Part shown: positions 1 to 12,830 of the stretch, one piece after another
Layout of the letters: every line of letters starts with the position of its first letter
Numbering within the stretch: position 1 is the stretch's first letter
Notes under the pieces: model-generated
Seen by the model: only the letters and a program-made list of their open reading frames with translations
Databases searched by the model: none
Told to the model about the DNA's origin: nothing
NCBI GenBank assembly: GCA_021186555.1
Contig: JAJKFL010000011.1
Span: forward strand, 11,432,001-11,496,000
DNA length: 64,000 nt
Direction: 5' to 3'
Source of the DNA: Reticulitermes speratus
Taxonomy: Eukaryota > Arthropoda > Insecta > Blattodea > Rhinotermitidae
Made by a program: the position numbers and the translations under genes

Positions 1-1115
1 ACTGTCTGTACGTTCCGACGTGCAAACAATCTGACACTCATAGTACAACGTAAACTGTAGAGCGCTACCACTGTGGCTCTACGTTCCGACGTGCACACAA
101 TCTGACACTCATAGTACAACGTAAACTGTAGAGCGCTACCACTGTGTCTTTACGTTCCGACGTGCACACAATCTGACACTCATAGTACAACGTAAACTGT
201 AGAGCGCTACCACTGTGTCTTTGCGTTCCGACGTGCACACAATCTGACACTCATAGTACAACGTAAACTGTAGAGCGCAACCACTGTGGCTCTACGTTCC
301 GACGTGCACACAATCTGACACTCATAGTACAACGTAAACTGTAGAGCGCTACCACTGTGGCTCTACGTTCCGACGTGCACACATTCTGACACTCATAGTA
401 CAACGTAAACTGTAGAGCGCTACCACTGTGGCTCTACGTTCCGACGTGCACACAATCTGACACTCATAGTACAACGTAAACTGTAGAGCGCTACCACTGT
501 GGCTCTACGTTCCGACGTGCACACAATCTGACACTCATAGTACAACGTAAACTGTAGAGCGCTACCACTGTGTCTTTACGTTCCGACGTGCACACAATCT
601 GACACTCATAGTACAACGTAAACTGTAGAGCGCTACCACTGGGTCTTTACGTTCCGACGTGCACACAATCTGACACTCATAGTACAACGTAAACTGTAGA
701 GCGCTACCACTATGTCTTTACGTTCCGACGTGCACACAATCTGACACTCATAGTACAACGTAAACTGTAGAGCGCTACCACTGTGGCTCTACGTTCCGAC
801 GTGCACACAATCTGACACTCATAGTACAACGTAAACTGTAGAGCGCTACCACTGTGTCTTTACGTTCCGACGTGCACACAATCTGACACTCATAGTACAA
901 CGTAAACTGTAGAGCGCTACCACTGTGTCTTTACGTTCCGACGTGCACACAATCTGACACTCATAGTACAACGTAAACTGTAGAGCGCTACCACTATGTC
1001 TTTACGTTCCGACGTGCACACAATCTGACACTCATAGTACAACGTAAACTGTAGAGCGCTACCAATGTGGCTCTACGTTCCGACGTGCACACAATCTGAC
1101 ACTCATACTACAACG
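1..1115. repeat. 71-bp satellite array
   Basis: About 15.7 head-to-tail copies of a 71-bp unit beginning ACGTTCCGACGTGCACAC; the array is cut by the left window edge. Two subtypes differ just before the next unit (CTGTGGCTCT versus CTGTGTCTTT). The order of subtypes in units 8-11 recurs in units 12-15, a 284-bp higher-order repeat. It decays abruptly at about 1110. Open reading in it (a 61-codon minus-strand frame) is a by-product of repetition. Confidence 0.97.
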
Positions 1116-1387
1116 GAAAATCTAAAAATAAATTTAACTTATTGGCAAGTTTACATACATGCAACAAAGTGTTTGTGGTCTGGCCTCTGTAAATTCCCGC
1201 GTCTGAACATTCATCTTTATACAGTTTGTTGAATAGGTTCTAACATATACATACACAGGTCAATTTGTCCCTGAGCTTTATTCAGTACCATTTCTATATT
1301 TCTATAACATTTCAAAGACGACAAAAACATTTTATACTTTCCGAATCGGATATTTCTCTATGCGGTTTTCATGCTAGGATTTCCTAT

Positions 1388-1790
1388 TCATTCTGCAGTC
1401 TGTCTTACGACAGGGCCGTAGCCTCTTCCAAAGTGAGTTCTCCATAGGGTGTGATCTACTGCTTCCTCTTTCAAGTTCCAGTATCTTCTCTTTTCCTTAA
1501 GGTCATCCAGTAGCTGCTTACTTCTTCTCACTCGTCTTCCCGTCACCTCTAACTTTTCTTCAGTCACGTGTTTCAGAAGGCAGTTTCTACGCAAGCTGTG
1601 ACCAACCCATTTAGCCTTCTTTTTATTTTATGTAGGATATTCTTTTTATTGTATGTACGATATTCCTCTTCTCCTTGACTCTGTGTAATACTTCTTCATT
1701 TCTCACACGATCGGTCCAACTGATCTTCTCCATTCTTCTCCAACACCACATTTCAAAACTTTCCAGATACTTCTGATCTGCTTTCTAAGT
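1388..1790 (-). pseudogene. LINE-derived C-terminal fragment (RTE-like tail), degenerate
   Basis: Read on the minus strand, the segment 1790-1620 gives a peptide with WCWRRMEKISWTDRVRNEEV, the conserved tail following the reverse transcriptase of insect RTE-like LINEs. It continues, after a small internal duplication of TATTnTnTGTAnGATATTC at about 1625-1660, into a frame with RRSKQLLDDLKEK and a terminal GPVVRQTAE followed by TGA. The two pieces are in different frames and no RT core is present, so this is a dead 5'-truncated copy. Assignment to the RTE group rests on recalled similarity to repeated insect proteins; the TE origin is more certain than the clade. Confidence 0.65.
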
Positions 1791-1844
1791 GTCCACGTGA
1801 TTTCCTATATGCAGAATCTAAATGTAGATGTGATAACGCAATAT

Positions 1845-2489
1845 AATCAGTGTGGCTTGCTAAGTACTCGTAGTTTCCAGATCGTCAGTTAATCAGTGTG
1901 GCTTGCTAAGTACTCGTAGTTTCCAGATCGTCAGTTAATCAGTGTGGCTTGCTAGGTACTCGTAGTTTCCAGATCGTCAGTTAATCAGTGTGGCTTGCTA
2001 AGTACTCGTAGTTTCCAGATCGTCAGTTAATCAGTGTGGCTTGCTAAGTACTCGTAGTTTCCAGATCGTCAGTTAATCAGTGTGGCTTGCTAGGTACTCG
2101 TAGTTTCCAGATCGTCAGTTAATCTGTGTGGCTTCCTAAGTACTCGTAGTTTCCAGATCGTCAGTTAATCAGTGTGGCTTGCTAAGTACTCGTAGTTTCC
2201 AGATCGTCAGTTAATCAGTGTGGCTTGCTAGGTACTCGTAGTTTCCAGATCGTCAGTTAATCAGTGTGGCTTGCTAAGTACTCGTAGTTTCCAGATCGTC
2301 AGTTAATCAGTGTGGCTTGCTAGGTACTCGTAGTTTCCAGATCGTCAGTTAATCAGTGTGGCTTGCTAGTACTCGTAGTTTCCAGATCGTCAGTTAATCA
2401 GTGTGGCTTGCTAGGTACTCGTAGTTTCCAGATCGTCAGTTAATCAGTGTGGCTTGCTAGGTACTCGTAGTTTCCAGATCGTCAGTTAA
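1845..2489. repeat. 46-bp tandem array, 14 copies
   Basis: Fourteen copies of a 46-bp unit starting AATCAGTGTGGCTTGCTA and ending ATCGTCAGTT. A diagnostic position (CTAAGT or CTAGGT) reads A,A,G three times over in copies 1-9, a trimeric 138-bp higher-order unit. Copy 7 has two private substitutions and copy 12 a one-base deletion. Confidence 0.97.
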
Positions 2490-4607
2490 ATCGTGAAAGA
2501 ATATTTGGAGTGCCTTCGCTGCAACCATAGTGACACGATACCGTGAATTAGAGGACATTAATTCACCTAGTCACATAACTTTTATTGGAATAGCTTCATA
2601 CTGCCACATCATTGAAGCAGGACGTAGCTACACGCTTAACCCTCCCATACCGAGTTACCGTTCCTGCGTTTCTTACCATGCGGTGCGTACGGATTTCCTG
2701 CTTCGATCTTTTCATAAGTCTTCACTTCAATAAAGAAGGACGGAAATTCGTGACCCAGTTCTTTCATTAGTTCTGGCTTTCTTACTTCCTTTCTGTGTGT
2801 GTTAGTATTTCTTTCGGTTCTTATCGATTCCTTTCTTGGTTTCTTCTGTTGATTATTTTTTGTACCTTCTTTCTCATAAAGCGTCATCTGAGAAGAACAT
2901 TGATTTTTGAATGAAGTTTTCCAGCATGTCACTGGAGGCACTGAGATAACTACGAAGAAACTGAGTAGAGAATCAAACTTGTGACCTCCCAAGGACGAAG
3001 TCACGTAGCTGACCGTGTAAGTCTCGTGCTCAGTATCCGAGATGCCGTGCATGGAGTGTTAGGAAGTTAACGATATAAATTAGAGTGTTTAATTAGGTTC
3101 ATACTATAAGCAAACATATAAGATCCCCTCTGTTCATACTGCCTGTACTTGTCTCACATGGTTGTTAGGATCATCAAGCGTGTCTGCAGCGTATTATTGC
3201 ACTAAACGTGTGGTTGTACACCAGAACCACAGACGTTCACCAAAAACCACTAATCGGGCTTCTTGTAAATCGATATAATTTGCTGACGGTCTCTCTCTCT
3301 CTCTGTCAGGAGGGAATGTCAGTCTGTTGTTCTCAAAATTGATATTTAGAAGCAAGTGAAAGCTGCTTTACAGAATGCCATTCGCAGCCAATTCACACCT
3401 CATCTGCCAATTTCTAAGCGAAGAAAAACTTTTTCGAAACGAATAAAGATTCTTGAAATTCAAGAAACTTTGAAATAACTTATTCAGAGTCAACAGAAAA
3501 GAGCTTGCCTATCCTCATTACGTATCTGAATCTCACGTATGATAAGTTTTGAGCTCTTTGAAAATAAATTTAAAATCTCATTTGGATCATCAGGTTAGTG
3601 TTTCAGGTTAGTTAAGCGGTATATTACTGCAGTAGTCAACAATTGTCAGAAATGAAGGGAGATTGGAAAAAAAGAGACAGAAAATGTTCCTACAGCATAA
3701 ATATCTAAAATTTACAAAGAGGAACCGGAATGGAAGATGAGAGAACAGAATAATAAATGCTTTGACAGTCATCAGCAATTCTTTTTGCAGCATGAATACA
3801 AATTGGTTCAGACGCGGTTGTATAAATTGTTTAAAAAGAAATTGAATGAAAAACTGTAACTTAACTGAGACTTCAAGACTCTTCAGTAATAACACGTGAA
3901 GAAGGAACCTGAAAACATTTTTTTCTGTTGTAAGGGTGTCAAATGTTTCGGGGTTTCCCTTTCTCTCTTCCATCAGAAGTAAGAGGCAGATTCAGTCTCC
4001 GAAACATGCGTTTTAATCTGGGATGATAGACATTGTCCAAAATTATATTTACGACTGTGGCCATATATAAAGTCACAATTCTTTACAGTTACTTTATGGT
4101 TACTTGTAGCGAAAATGCAGGACACTAAACGAATTTAAATTGGTATAAATGTCTGAATTATTATAAAGAAATAGTTTTAAGGAAAATATTTATTGTAACA
4201 TCTTTACTGCAATCAAAATCTAAGGTTTAAACGATGGCCTTCTTCTTATGAAACTGTGTAGATTTGTAGTTAATTCTGACATTACGACGGGATATGCAAC
4301 CCCATCTTGAAGGTGACTAGATTACCTTATTTGACACTGAAGTTACTAAGTGCGAGATATAGCTCGCCACCCTTTTCATGGCTCTATTTGGCACAGTGCG
4401 CACAAACGTACCTGTAGGGTGCGGAAACACTGCATGCCCAAACTTCTTGAAGTGATGCGAGGGACCGAAACAAAGATTTACTGTCAAGCAACTGTATATC
4501 GGACATGCATCCTTGTAGTGCCACTGACCATCAAAGTGGGTCTGACTAAGGTTGGAAATCAAGCAGAAACACTGAAGCATTCTGAAGAATTTATATTTGT
4601 TACTAAT
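2490..4607. other. No gene recognised
   Basis: AT-rich sequence with a short CT run near 3292-3304. A 138-codon minus-strand frame (2636-3052) and a 121-codon one (3608-3973) match nothing I know and lack supporting signals. I see no RNA gene. Confidence 0.5.
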
Positions 4608-4955
4608 TTAGAGCAGATTTTCGAACGTACGGCCACCGACCTTGATACAAAGCCGACAGCGACGCAGCAGAGATTGACGTGTGCGCTCAAAAATGCCAGG
4701 TTACTGCCTGATGGTTGGTTGTTGCTGCCTCAAAGATACGAGTAATAAGATCATCTTCAGAATCAACTGGCAATGAGTAAATCAAGGGTTTTATGTAGCC
4801 CCATAGGAAGAAGTCCAATGGTGTGAGGTCCGGTGATCTGGGAGGCGAAGCCACAGGCCCGCCCCGTCCAATCCAGAGATCTTTGTAAGTTGCGGTGAGA
4901 TGTTCTCGGACCTGACGTGTGAAATGTATCGCAGCCCTGTCTTGTGTAAGCTAGA
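4608..4955 (-). pseudogene. mariner/Tc1-superfamily DDE transposase, C-terminal fragment
   Basis: Minus-strand translation from about 4955 gives QDRAAIHFTRQVREHL, then WIGRGGPVASPPRSPDLTPL, DFFLWGYIK and DSEDDLITRIFEAA. After a one-base frameshift near 4690 it ends RLCIKVGGRTFENLL plus stop at 4608. The QD and SPDLTPLDFFLWG blocks are the second and third catalytic-acid regions of IS630-Tc1-mariner transposases. The N-terminal DNA-binding and first catalytic region are missing upstream (above 4960), so this is a dead fragment. Confidence 0.85.
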
Positions 4956-5413
4956 CTTTGAAATGTCATAGACAGCTGTGTGTTGTAAGTGCGAGGTGTA
5001 AAGTGATGTAAGTAAAGCAGAAGTAAAGTAAAACAAAACACGTTCCTTTGATAACCATCAAAATAAAAAATAAAGGTAAATTTGTCACTTTTATTAGCAT
5101 ATTAGCAACACAATGGAGGAATGTATGCTGATTGAAATTGGCATTCTTATATTCTAATCCACAGGTGTACCAGTTCCTTCCCTTGCATCTCCCTTTTGAC
5201 CGAGTGGCTAAGTGGTTCTTCGAGGTATTGGGTATATTTAGACAGTACAGTGTAAAGGGAGTTTAAATTCTGTTAAAATAGTAAAACTTTGAAGCTTTTC
5301 TGGTTGCTAACATCAGTGCAGTAGTTTATGGTATAAGAGTAATTTATTCATTGTGACTAATAATAACTATTACTGCTACCACCACCGCCGTCCTCCTTCT
5401 CACTCCCACCCAC

Positions 5414-5422
5414 CGACACCGT

Positions 5423-5518
<96 letters not shown>

Positions 5519-5529
5519 ATACTACTAAC

Positions 5530-5573
<44 letters not shown>

Positions 5574-5575
5574 CA
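5414..5575. repeat. (ACT)n then (AAT)n microsatellites
   Basis: An uninterrupted ACT trinucleotide run of about 100 bp is followed after about 12 bp by an AAT run of about 40 bp. Confidence 0.98.
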
Positions 5576-7328
5576 AAATCTCAATTGTTACACATATATA
5601 TTCCGATTTTAAGAAATGTTTTCAATGACGCAGGCTGTTAGGCAGAGGTAGCCCACGTATGTCCGTTGTGTAAGGGTGGTGGTAATATTCGTGGCACGGT
5701 AATATCCGCAATAACAAATAATAAATTAATATTCTAATGGCAAAACAAGAACATTCTACAGCGCTAATATCAAACGCACGTTTGTCCACGAGTCTGAAAT
5801 ACTTCTATCGGCTTATCGGCTTTACACTCTCACAACTTTTTTAATCTTTCACCTCTCCTTCGGTTTCCCAATCACCCGCTCTCCAAAGCGCTTTCTACTA
5901 GATTTCCGGATTTATTCTCTGTCTTTCTAATACTAGTTAAATCCTAAGTCCATATTACTTAGATTTCTATGGTGTTGTTGAGGTAATTCAAACCGCTTTG
6001 TCTGAATTAGACGACGAGCTGGACATGAGTCGACCTCAGTGCCTGAGTATGATCTATCTATAAAGTGTGTAAGAACATAAGGGCCAGGGAAATGTGACTT
6101 TTTTTATCATTCTCTGGCGGCAGATATGTGTCAATTATAAACTGCAGAACACGTGACGTTAGTCTACACGAATACACAGTTTCAATAAAAATACATGCTG
6201 TGTAAAGTAAATTCTGTTTCTTTTTTCGAATTTGACATTTTCAGCTACAATAAACATGAAGTTTATGTAGATGATATTAAAAACTAAGTTTTCTCCTCGT
6301 GGAATGCGCATTGTTATCATTACAAATACAATTACTTATTGCTTAGGGAACTGATGTCTGTAAGTTCTAAGAATGGCACGAAATGTCTAAATAACTCCAC
6401 GCACAAACGAATAAATTTTGGTTTTTAAGGCAGGTGGTATATGCAATTACTACTCTGGTTAAACCATTGCAGAAACATATATTGTGTAGCCTACTCTCAT
6501 TTAACGTTTGTCATGCAAAAAAGGGGTTAATTGCGTTAATATAATGTAACAGAATATATGTATTATTGTGTGTGTACATGTACATGGGAGCACACATTTT
6601 CCAGAAATCTAGGCCCCTTCAAAATTCTAGGCGCTAGAATGGTGACATTAAGCAAGTTCTATATTAAAGTCCCACGAATATTAGGCACCACCGTAAAGAA
6701 TTTAGACTCTTCGGCAACCTGGCTCACGGGACCTATGTATCTTGTGTGTGTGTACATACATATAAATATATATGTATGTATATAATTTTAGCAATTACTT
6801 AAGGATAGCTTTTTGCTGAAAATGGGATACCTTGTTGACTCCTATTACCTGTAAGCCTATTTATTTATGTCGTATTTAACGAAGCAGTCTAGCTCAAACT
6901 ACAGACCATCACCTGCTGTTTTCCTCAGAATATTTAAAGCTAGTGTCTGAATAATATTTTGAAATATCTCTTTTTCTTGGTATTTCCTGCTTACCATACT
7001 TGAATATTAAACAATTGACGCTAGGGAACTTGAATATTTGATCCAGCGTCAATGAAACTTACAAACCAATGAACACGTAATAAACCTGGAATATGAATAC
7101 CTGGACTGTCCACTGTTTCTGAATGCTGGGATAGCAACACATCTTTTGCAGACAGACGAAGATCTGCTCTGGACTTACGTCACCTTTCCATTACCCACTA
7201 AGCTATTACTTAATGTCACCCGCAATGTGAAAGAAGAGAGGAGCAATAAACTGTAGGAAATACAGTAGGAGTAATTGTTTTTGTGACTTTCTACTTAACA
7301 GTATTTCCCTATAAAACGTTGCTCCCTG
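5576..7328. other. No gene recognised
   Basis: AT-rich sequence without a supportable coding region. It contains short GT/TA-rich stretches around 6735-6790. Confidence 0.5.
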
Positions 7329-7459
7329 CTTTTTAGTTTACAAGTAATCTACACACTACGCTTTTTAGTTTACAAGTAATCTACACATACGCTTTTAGTT
7401 TACAAGTAATCTAACACTACGCTTTTTAGTTTACAAGTAATCTACACACTACGCTTTCG
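7329..7459. repeat. 32-bp minisatellite, about 4 copies
   Basis: Copies of TTTTTAGTTTACAAGTAATC followed by TACACACTACGC, with one- or two-base deletions in the third and fourth copies. Confidence 0.9.
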
Positions 7460-8344
7460 ACCCGAGTCTGATGACGTAACGCAAAGCACGTTTAGACGGT
7501 CTAGGCAGTTGCATGATTCGCCATCTTTTGTTTTATCTTCCGCACTTACTGACGATAACTTGAGTGGGAAGGCAGCTGCAATAATGTATCTTGGGTCGAC
7601 AAGTTTGTGTAAGCCACAGCCCTTTCTGTCCACCTCTGCTCCAAAGAGAATATCTCGGACGAAGCACATAAAATAACGACTGGTCTGTTAGGTTTTCTGT
7701 CTAAAGTTGCATTTTTGAGAACTGCAGAATTCTGAAATCGTGTGTCTTCTTGAGGTATATTTTTGCGCAAAAACAGGAGTTAAAAGTTGGGATTAAGCGC
7801 GTAAGGAGCCGCAGATAATAAAAAACGCCGACAGCTGGTGACGGTAGTTTAAATAGTGAGGAGTGTTGTGTGCGCAACGCATTGATATTTAAGGTTCTGT
7901 CCTGCAATTGCACATTGAACTGTCCGCTCGGCTGCTCAAGGATTTTGCAACTTTGAAGGAGACCTAACTGGTAGCATCGTGCTTACAAAATACCGTAATT
8001 GGATTCTGTTCCTAAGGATTATAAATCTAGTCCATACGTTCAGAAACTTCGCTGCACCAAAACTTCTCAGATGGCGCCGTCCCTTCTGATTCGCTGATAC
8101 AAATTGATTGCACATTTCCTGTTATGCATGCAGCCCTGGCCTTAGGGGCGATCGAGAAGAGCGGCTGCACATGGGGCCAAAATAGGGGGGGGGGGGCGGG
8201 TGAAATGGCAAAACAAACTTCTTTTTACGAATGAAGCTAATGTGTTCAGCGAGCGACGTTTTCCCCGTTTATTGCGCTTTTCTATCGAATGCTTTGCATC
8301 TTTTTACATGAGTTTAAAGACCCTTTGCGTAAAAGCGTACATTA
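7460..8344. other. No gene recognised
   Basis: Unassigned sequence with a G-rich run at about 8186-8200. Overlapping short minus-strand frames at 7442-7913 show no recognisable domain. Confidence 0.45.
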
Positions 8345-8640
8345 TTCGGGGGCACGCGGTGGTGCAGCTGATTGAGGCACTGCGCTACAAGCCGGAAGGT
8401 CGAGGGTTCTATTCCCGATGGTGTCATTGGAATTTTTCATTCACTTAATCCTTCCGGCTGCACTATGGCCCTGGGGTCGACTCTAACAGAAATTAGTACC
8501 ACGAAAATTTCCCGGGGGCGGGGGGGGGGGGGGGTTAAAGGCGGCCGGGTTGACAACCTTACCACTATCATGTGCCGATTGTCTTGAAATCTAGGCGCCT
8601 CAACCTCCTGGAACCCTCAGGGCCTGTCCAGTTGTGTACA
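8345..8640 (+). mobile_element. tRNA-derived SINE, family 1
   Basis: The copy starts GGGGCACGCGGTGGTGCAGC, an A-box-like tRNA head, and has a degenerate B box (GGGTTCTATTCCCG). It then has a non-tRNA body with a poly-G tract (about 8512-8534) and ends near GGGATTGCTTTACC. A second copy at 59320-59605 aligns over the whole length, including the G tract and the ending. Family membership is seen directly from the two copies; the tRNA origin is inferred from the A/B boxes. Confidence 0.82.
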
Positions 8641-8984
8641 GGGATTGCTTTACCTTTTACAAAGTTTATTCGAGACAACATGCTTGCCGATACACATTCA
8701 GCGACTTACGCTCCAGATTCGCAAAGACACACTTGTAGATTTACCTGTAAAGCGGTCGTTAAAATTGTCCTGTCTTGATAACAAATGAAGTAGCTGGACA
8801 TTCAATGGCTGTAGAGTTGTTACGTGGGTAAAAACGGAAAGACGGAATGAACGACTTTACTATGCGTTCCGCAGGAATGCGAACGCGCGTAAATTAGACG
8901 ATGAATGAAGTATAACATTCTGAAGAAATGCAGGAGACGTAAATTACAAGTTTTTAACAACAATTGTTGTGTAAACAAAATTTT

Positions 8985-10745
8985 AATGATTGCACATGCA
9001 CACATCTGAGCCACTACCATGTGCACATACACACATCTAAGTCACTACCATGTGCACATACACACATCTAAGTCACTACCATGTGCACATACACACATCT
9101 AAGTCACTACCATGTGCACATACACACATCTAAGTCACTACCATCTGCATATACACACATCTGAGCGACTACCATGTGCACATACACACATCTAAGTCAC
9201 TACCATGTGCACATACACACATCTAAGTCACTACCATGTGCACATACACACATCTAAGTCACTACCATGTGCACATACACACATCTAAGTCACTACCATC
9301 TGCATATACACACATGCTGAGCGTACTACCATGTGCACATACACACATCTAAGTCACTACCATGTGCACATACACACATCTTAAGTCTACCATGTGACAT
9401 ACACACATCTAAGTCACTACATGTGCCATACACAATCTAAGTCACTACCATTCATATACACACATCGGAGCGACTACCATGTGCAACATTACAATCTAAG
9501 TCACTACATGTTGCACATACACACATCTAAGTCACTACCATGTGCACATACACACATCTAAGTCACTACCATGTGCACATACACACATCTAAGTCACTAC
9601 CATGTGCACATACACACATCTGAGCACTACCATGTGCACATACACACATCTAAGTCACTACCATGTGCACATACACACATCTAGTCACTACCATGTGCAC
9701 ATACACATCTGAGTCATATGCCATGTGCACATACACACACCTAAGTCACTACCATGTGCACATACACACATCTAAGTCACTACCATGTGCACATACACAC
9801 ATCTAAGTCACTACCATCTGCATATACACACATCTGAGCGACTACCATGTGCACATACACACATCTAAGTCACTACATGTGCACATACACCATCTAAGTC
9901 ACTACCATGTGCACATACACACATCTAAGTCACTACCATGTGCACATACACACATCTAAGTCACTACCATGTGCACATACACACATCTGAGCGACTACCA
10001 TGTGCACATACACACATCTAAGTCACTACCATGTGCACATACACACATCTAAGTCATACCATGTGCATACATCTGAGTCAATGCTGTGCACATACACACA
10101 CCTAAGTCACTACCATGTGCACATACACACATCTAAGTCACTACCATGTGCACATACACACACTAAGTCACTACCATATGCACATACACACATCTAAGTC
10201 ACTACCATGTGCACATACACACATCTAAGTCACTACAATGTGCACATACACATCTTAGTCACTGCCATGTGCACATACATACACCTAAGTCACTACCATG
10301 TGCACATACACATATCTGAGTCACTACCATGTGCACGTACACATATCTGAGTCACTACCATGTTCACATACACACATCTGAGCCACTACCATGTGCACAT
10401 ACACACATCTGAGCATGTCATGTGAGTACACATCTGAGTCACTGCATGTGCACATACACACACCTAAGTCACTCCATGTGCACATACACACATCTAAGTC
10501 ACTACCATGTGCACATACACACACTAATACTACATGTGCACATACACTCATCGGTCACTACCATGTGCACATACACACATCTAAGTCACTACCATGTGCA
10601 CATACACTCATCTGAGTCACTACCATGTGCACATACACACATCTAAGTCATACCATGTGCACATACACACATCTAAGTCACTACATGTGCACATACACTC
10701 ATCTGAGTCACTACCATGTGCACATACACACATCTAAGTCACTAC
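8985..10745. repeat. 31-bp satellite array, over 50 copies
   Basis: Unit CCATGTGCACATACACACAT plus CTAAGTCACTA, 31 bp. A variant unit (CCATCTGCATATACACACAT, CTGAGCGACTA) recurs at about 9141, 9296, 9448 and 9813. The first spacing is exactly 155 bp, i.e. five units. Many one- and two-base deletions occur at 9360-9530 and 10040-10560. Confidence 0.97.
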
Positions 10746-10760
10746 TTGGTGTGTGTGGTG

Positions 10761-10791
<31 letters not shown>

Positions 10792-10808
10792 TGTGTGTGT
10801 GGTGTGTA
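10746..10808. repeat. (GT)n microsatellite
   Basis: GT dinucleotide run with GG interruptions directly abutting the 31-bp array. Confidence 0.97.
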
Positions 10809-12830
10809 GGAACACAAGTAGATAAGTCAAGCTTGTTGGTCTTGATTTCGAGTTCCAAAGCAGACATGAAACAACAAGCGTTCTTTAAAAACAAATTGTG
10901 AACGTTCGGTGTGATTGATTGTTCGGTTTTGTGGGGGGATGAATGTTGCGAATTCCGGAGGCAGCGGGTCTTCACCCCTTGTACCCTATCTCCATCACAC
11001 TTCACTTCTTTCTCTGTAGTCTTAAGGTACACAATCTTTCAACCCCCACCCCATGTCTTCCTGTTCCTACAGTTCTTTGCTTTTTGTTATGGGTCGAAAG
11101 GACACATTGATGGATTTTCAATGATTTCTCGTCTCTGCCAGTTTTTATTGAGGATGAGATATGGAGGAGAGATGATACGAGGTCCAATAACTGCTTTATA
11201 AATCAGCTGTCGGGTGGCAATTGGCCAGTCGAGGTATATTCCGAGCAAATTCAGAAATAGAAGGCGAACGTTAACAAAGCTATTATTACGCATATCAGGC
11301 CTATTGTTGTGTTTATGTTGTAATAACCTTTCGTGTGTTTCCACTTTTTTAAAATAACTTGTTGCCATGGTAATGGTGTTTGTGTTCTAATTGCGTAGGG
11401 GTTATAATTAAAACAGGATTACATTTCTAACTATACTATGATGCCGTGCTTATGTGCGGATGAAAATTACCTCACGATATAAAATTAATTGTCTCAAAGT
11501 GAAGCTTGAGTGTGTTGGAGAAACGAAGGCTTAAAAATTATTGCGACCCAAGAAAGAAGACTGAGCTCGAGGCAGGAAAGAATTGCATAATACGGAGGTT
11601 CACAGTTTGTACTCTAACGATATGTTGTTTTTATAATGCCAAGAGGAGATGTGCGAGACATGTAGCACGAGTGCGATCCGGGGAGGAAAGGATTGAAGAT
11701 TACTGTGAAGACGTGAAAGGGAGAGAGGAATAGTTGGGGAGCGAAAATTAAAATACACGTGAAAGGAACAGAATAAGTGACGGTGTGTCAGATTAATAAA
11801 CTTACGGCTAGTTATAGGACGCTTGGCGGTCTTGAGTCGAGATCAGTAAAATAACGATACGTTTTTGACTAGCTGGCGACTGTGTGAATCTCGGGACAAA
11901 TTGTGTGGTATGTCAAAGTTCATAATATTTGAAAATTCCGGAATTTGTCGAAATTCTGGGATTTTCCAAGTTCACCGCTTCTTACCACTTCATTTTAAAC
12001 TAACTGTGTAATCATACTGAATTTTCTCGCTTAGAATTTGTAACTTTTACTTTTTAAGAAACGTTGTTAAACAAGTTAATAGGAGACGAAAATCTGATGT
12101 GAGTCAGTAAAACATAAGGGAAAAATTATGCACTTTATGTTAATATATACTTTACGCGTGTTACATTTATGACTTTCCACCTAAGCCTATTGGTGCGGTT
12201 GATCATTTGTTGCGGACACAAATCCATTGCCTGCAAGCTAATCGCACTAAATAAAAACTATCTACAGTAATAATTATGCTGACGGATGTTCCTGTCAATA
12301 TTCACCGCTAAACAATGAGCCATTTATAGATAATGAATATAATGTGAAGTACACATAATGCAAAATATTTTGTATGGTCTCCACACAAAATGGAGTACGA
12401 TTGTTGGTTAAGGAAGTAAAACAGACCAGTAACGAATGATTTCGACCTCACAATCACGCGTTTCTTTTTAGGTTTTTGTAAAAACACACACAAATTAATC
12501 TATTATACCCTTTTCTGTTTAGCTTCCATTTTTTTGCCTAACTCTATGACCAGTAAGTACAACAGAACAGTCTTGTTTGCATTACGCCACTCTTCTTCTG
12601 CGTTTATGATTTAATAACGTGTGTTGACATGCAGAGTGTTAGGAAGCTAAATGAACGTCGGTCTATGAGACACGACCCTGCGGGAGACCTTAAATGCCAC
12701 CGCTGGAAAGCAACATATTACTTCGTCATAGAAAGCTCATCCCTCTTTGATTTAAATTGTTTCCACAAATCTACCTGGTACGAAGTTTGTTGTTGCTGCT
12801 TAATTAATTACATTGACGTTTACAGAAGTA
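10809..12830. other. No gene recognised
   Basis: About 2 kb of AT-rich sequence. Short frames such as 11506-11733 (+) and 10742-11032 (-) have no recognisable motif; the latter runs into the GT repeat. Confidence 0.5.

Noticed and set aside
1..1115. CRISPR-like regular repeats
   Set aside because: Repeats are contiguous with no unique spacers, and the DNA is eukaryotic. The other arrays fail in the same way.
2636..3052. 138-codon minus-strand frame
   Set aside because: Low-complexity lysine-rich middle and no recognised family; could be chance.
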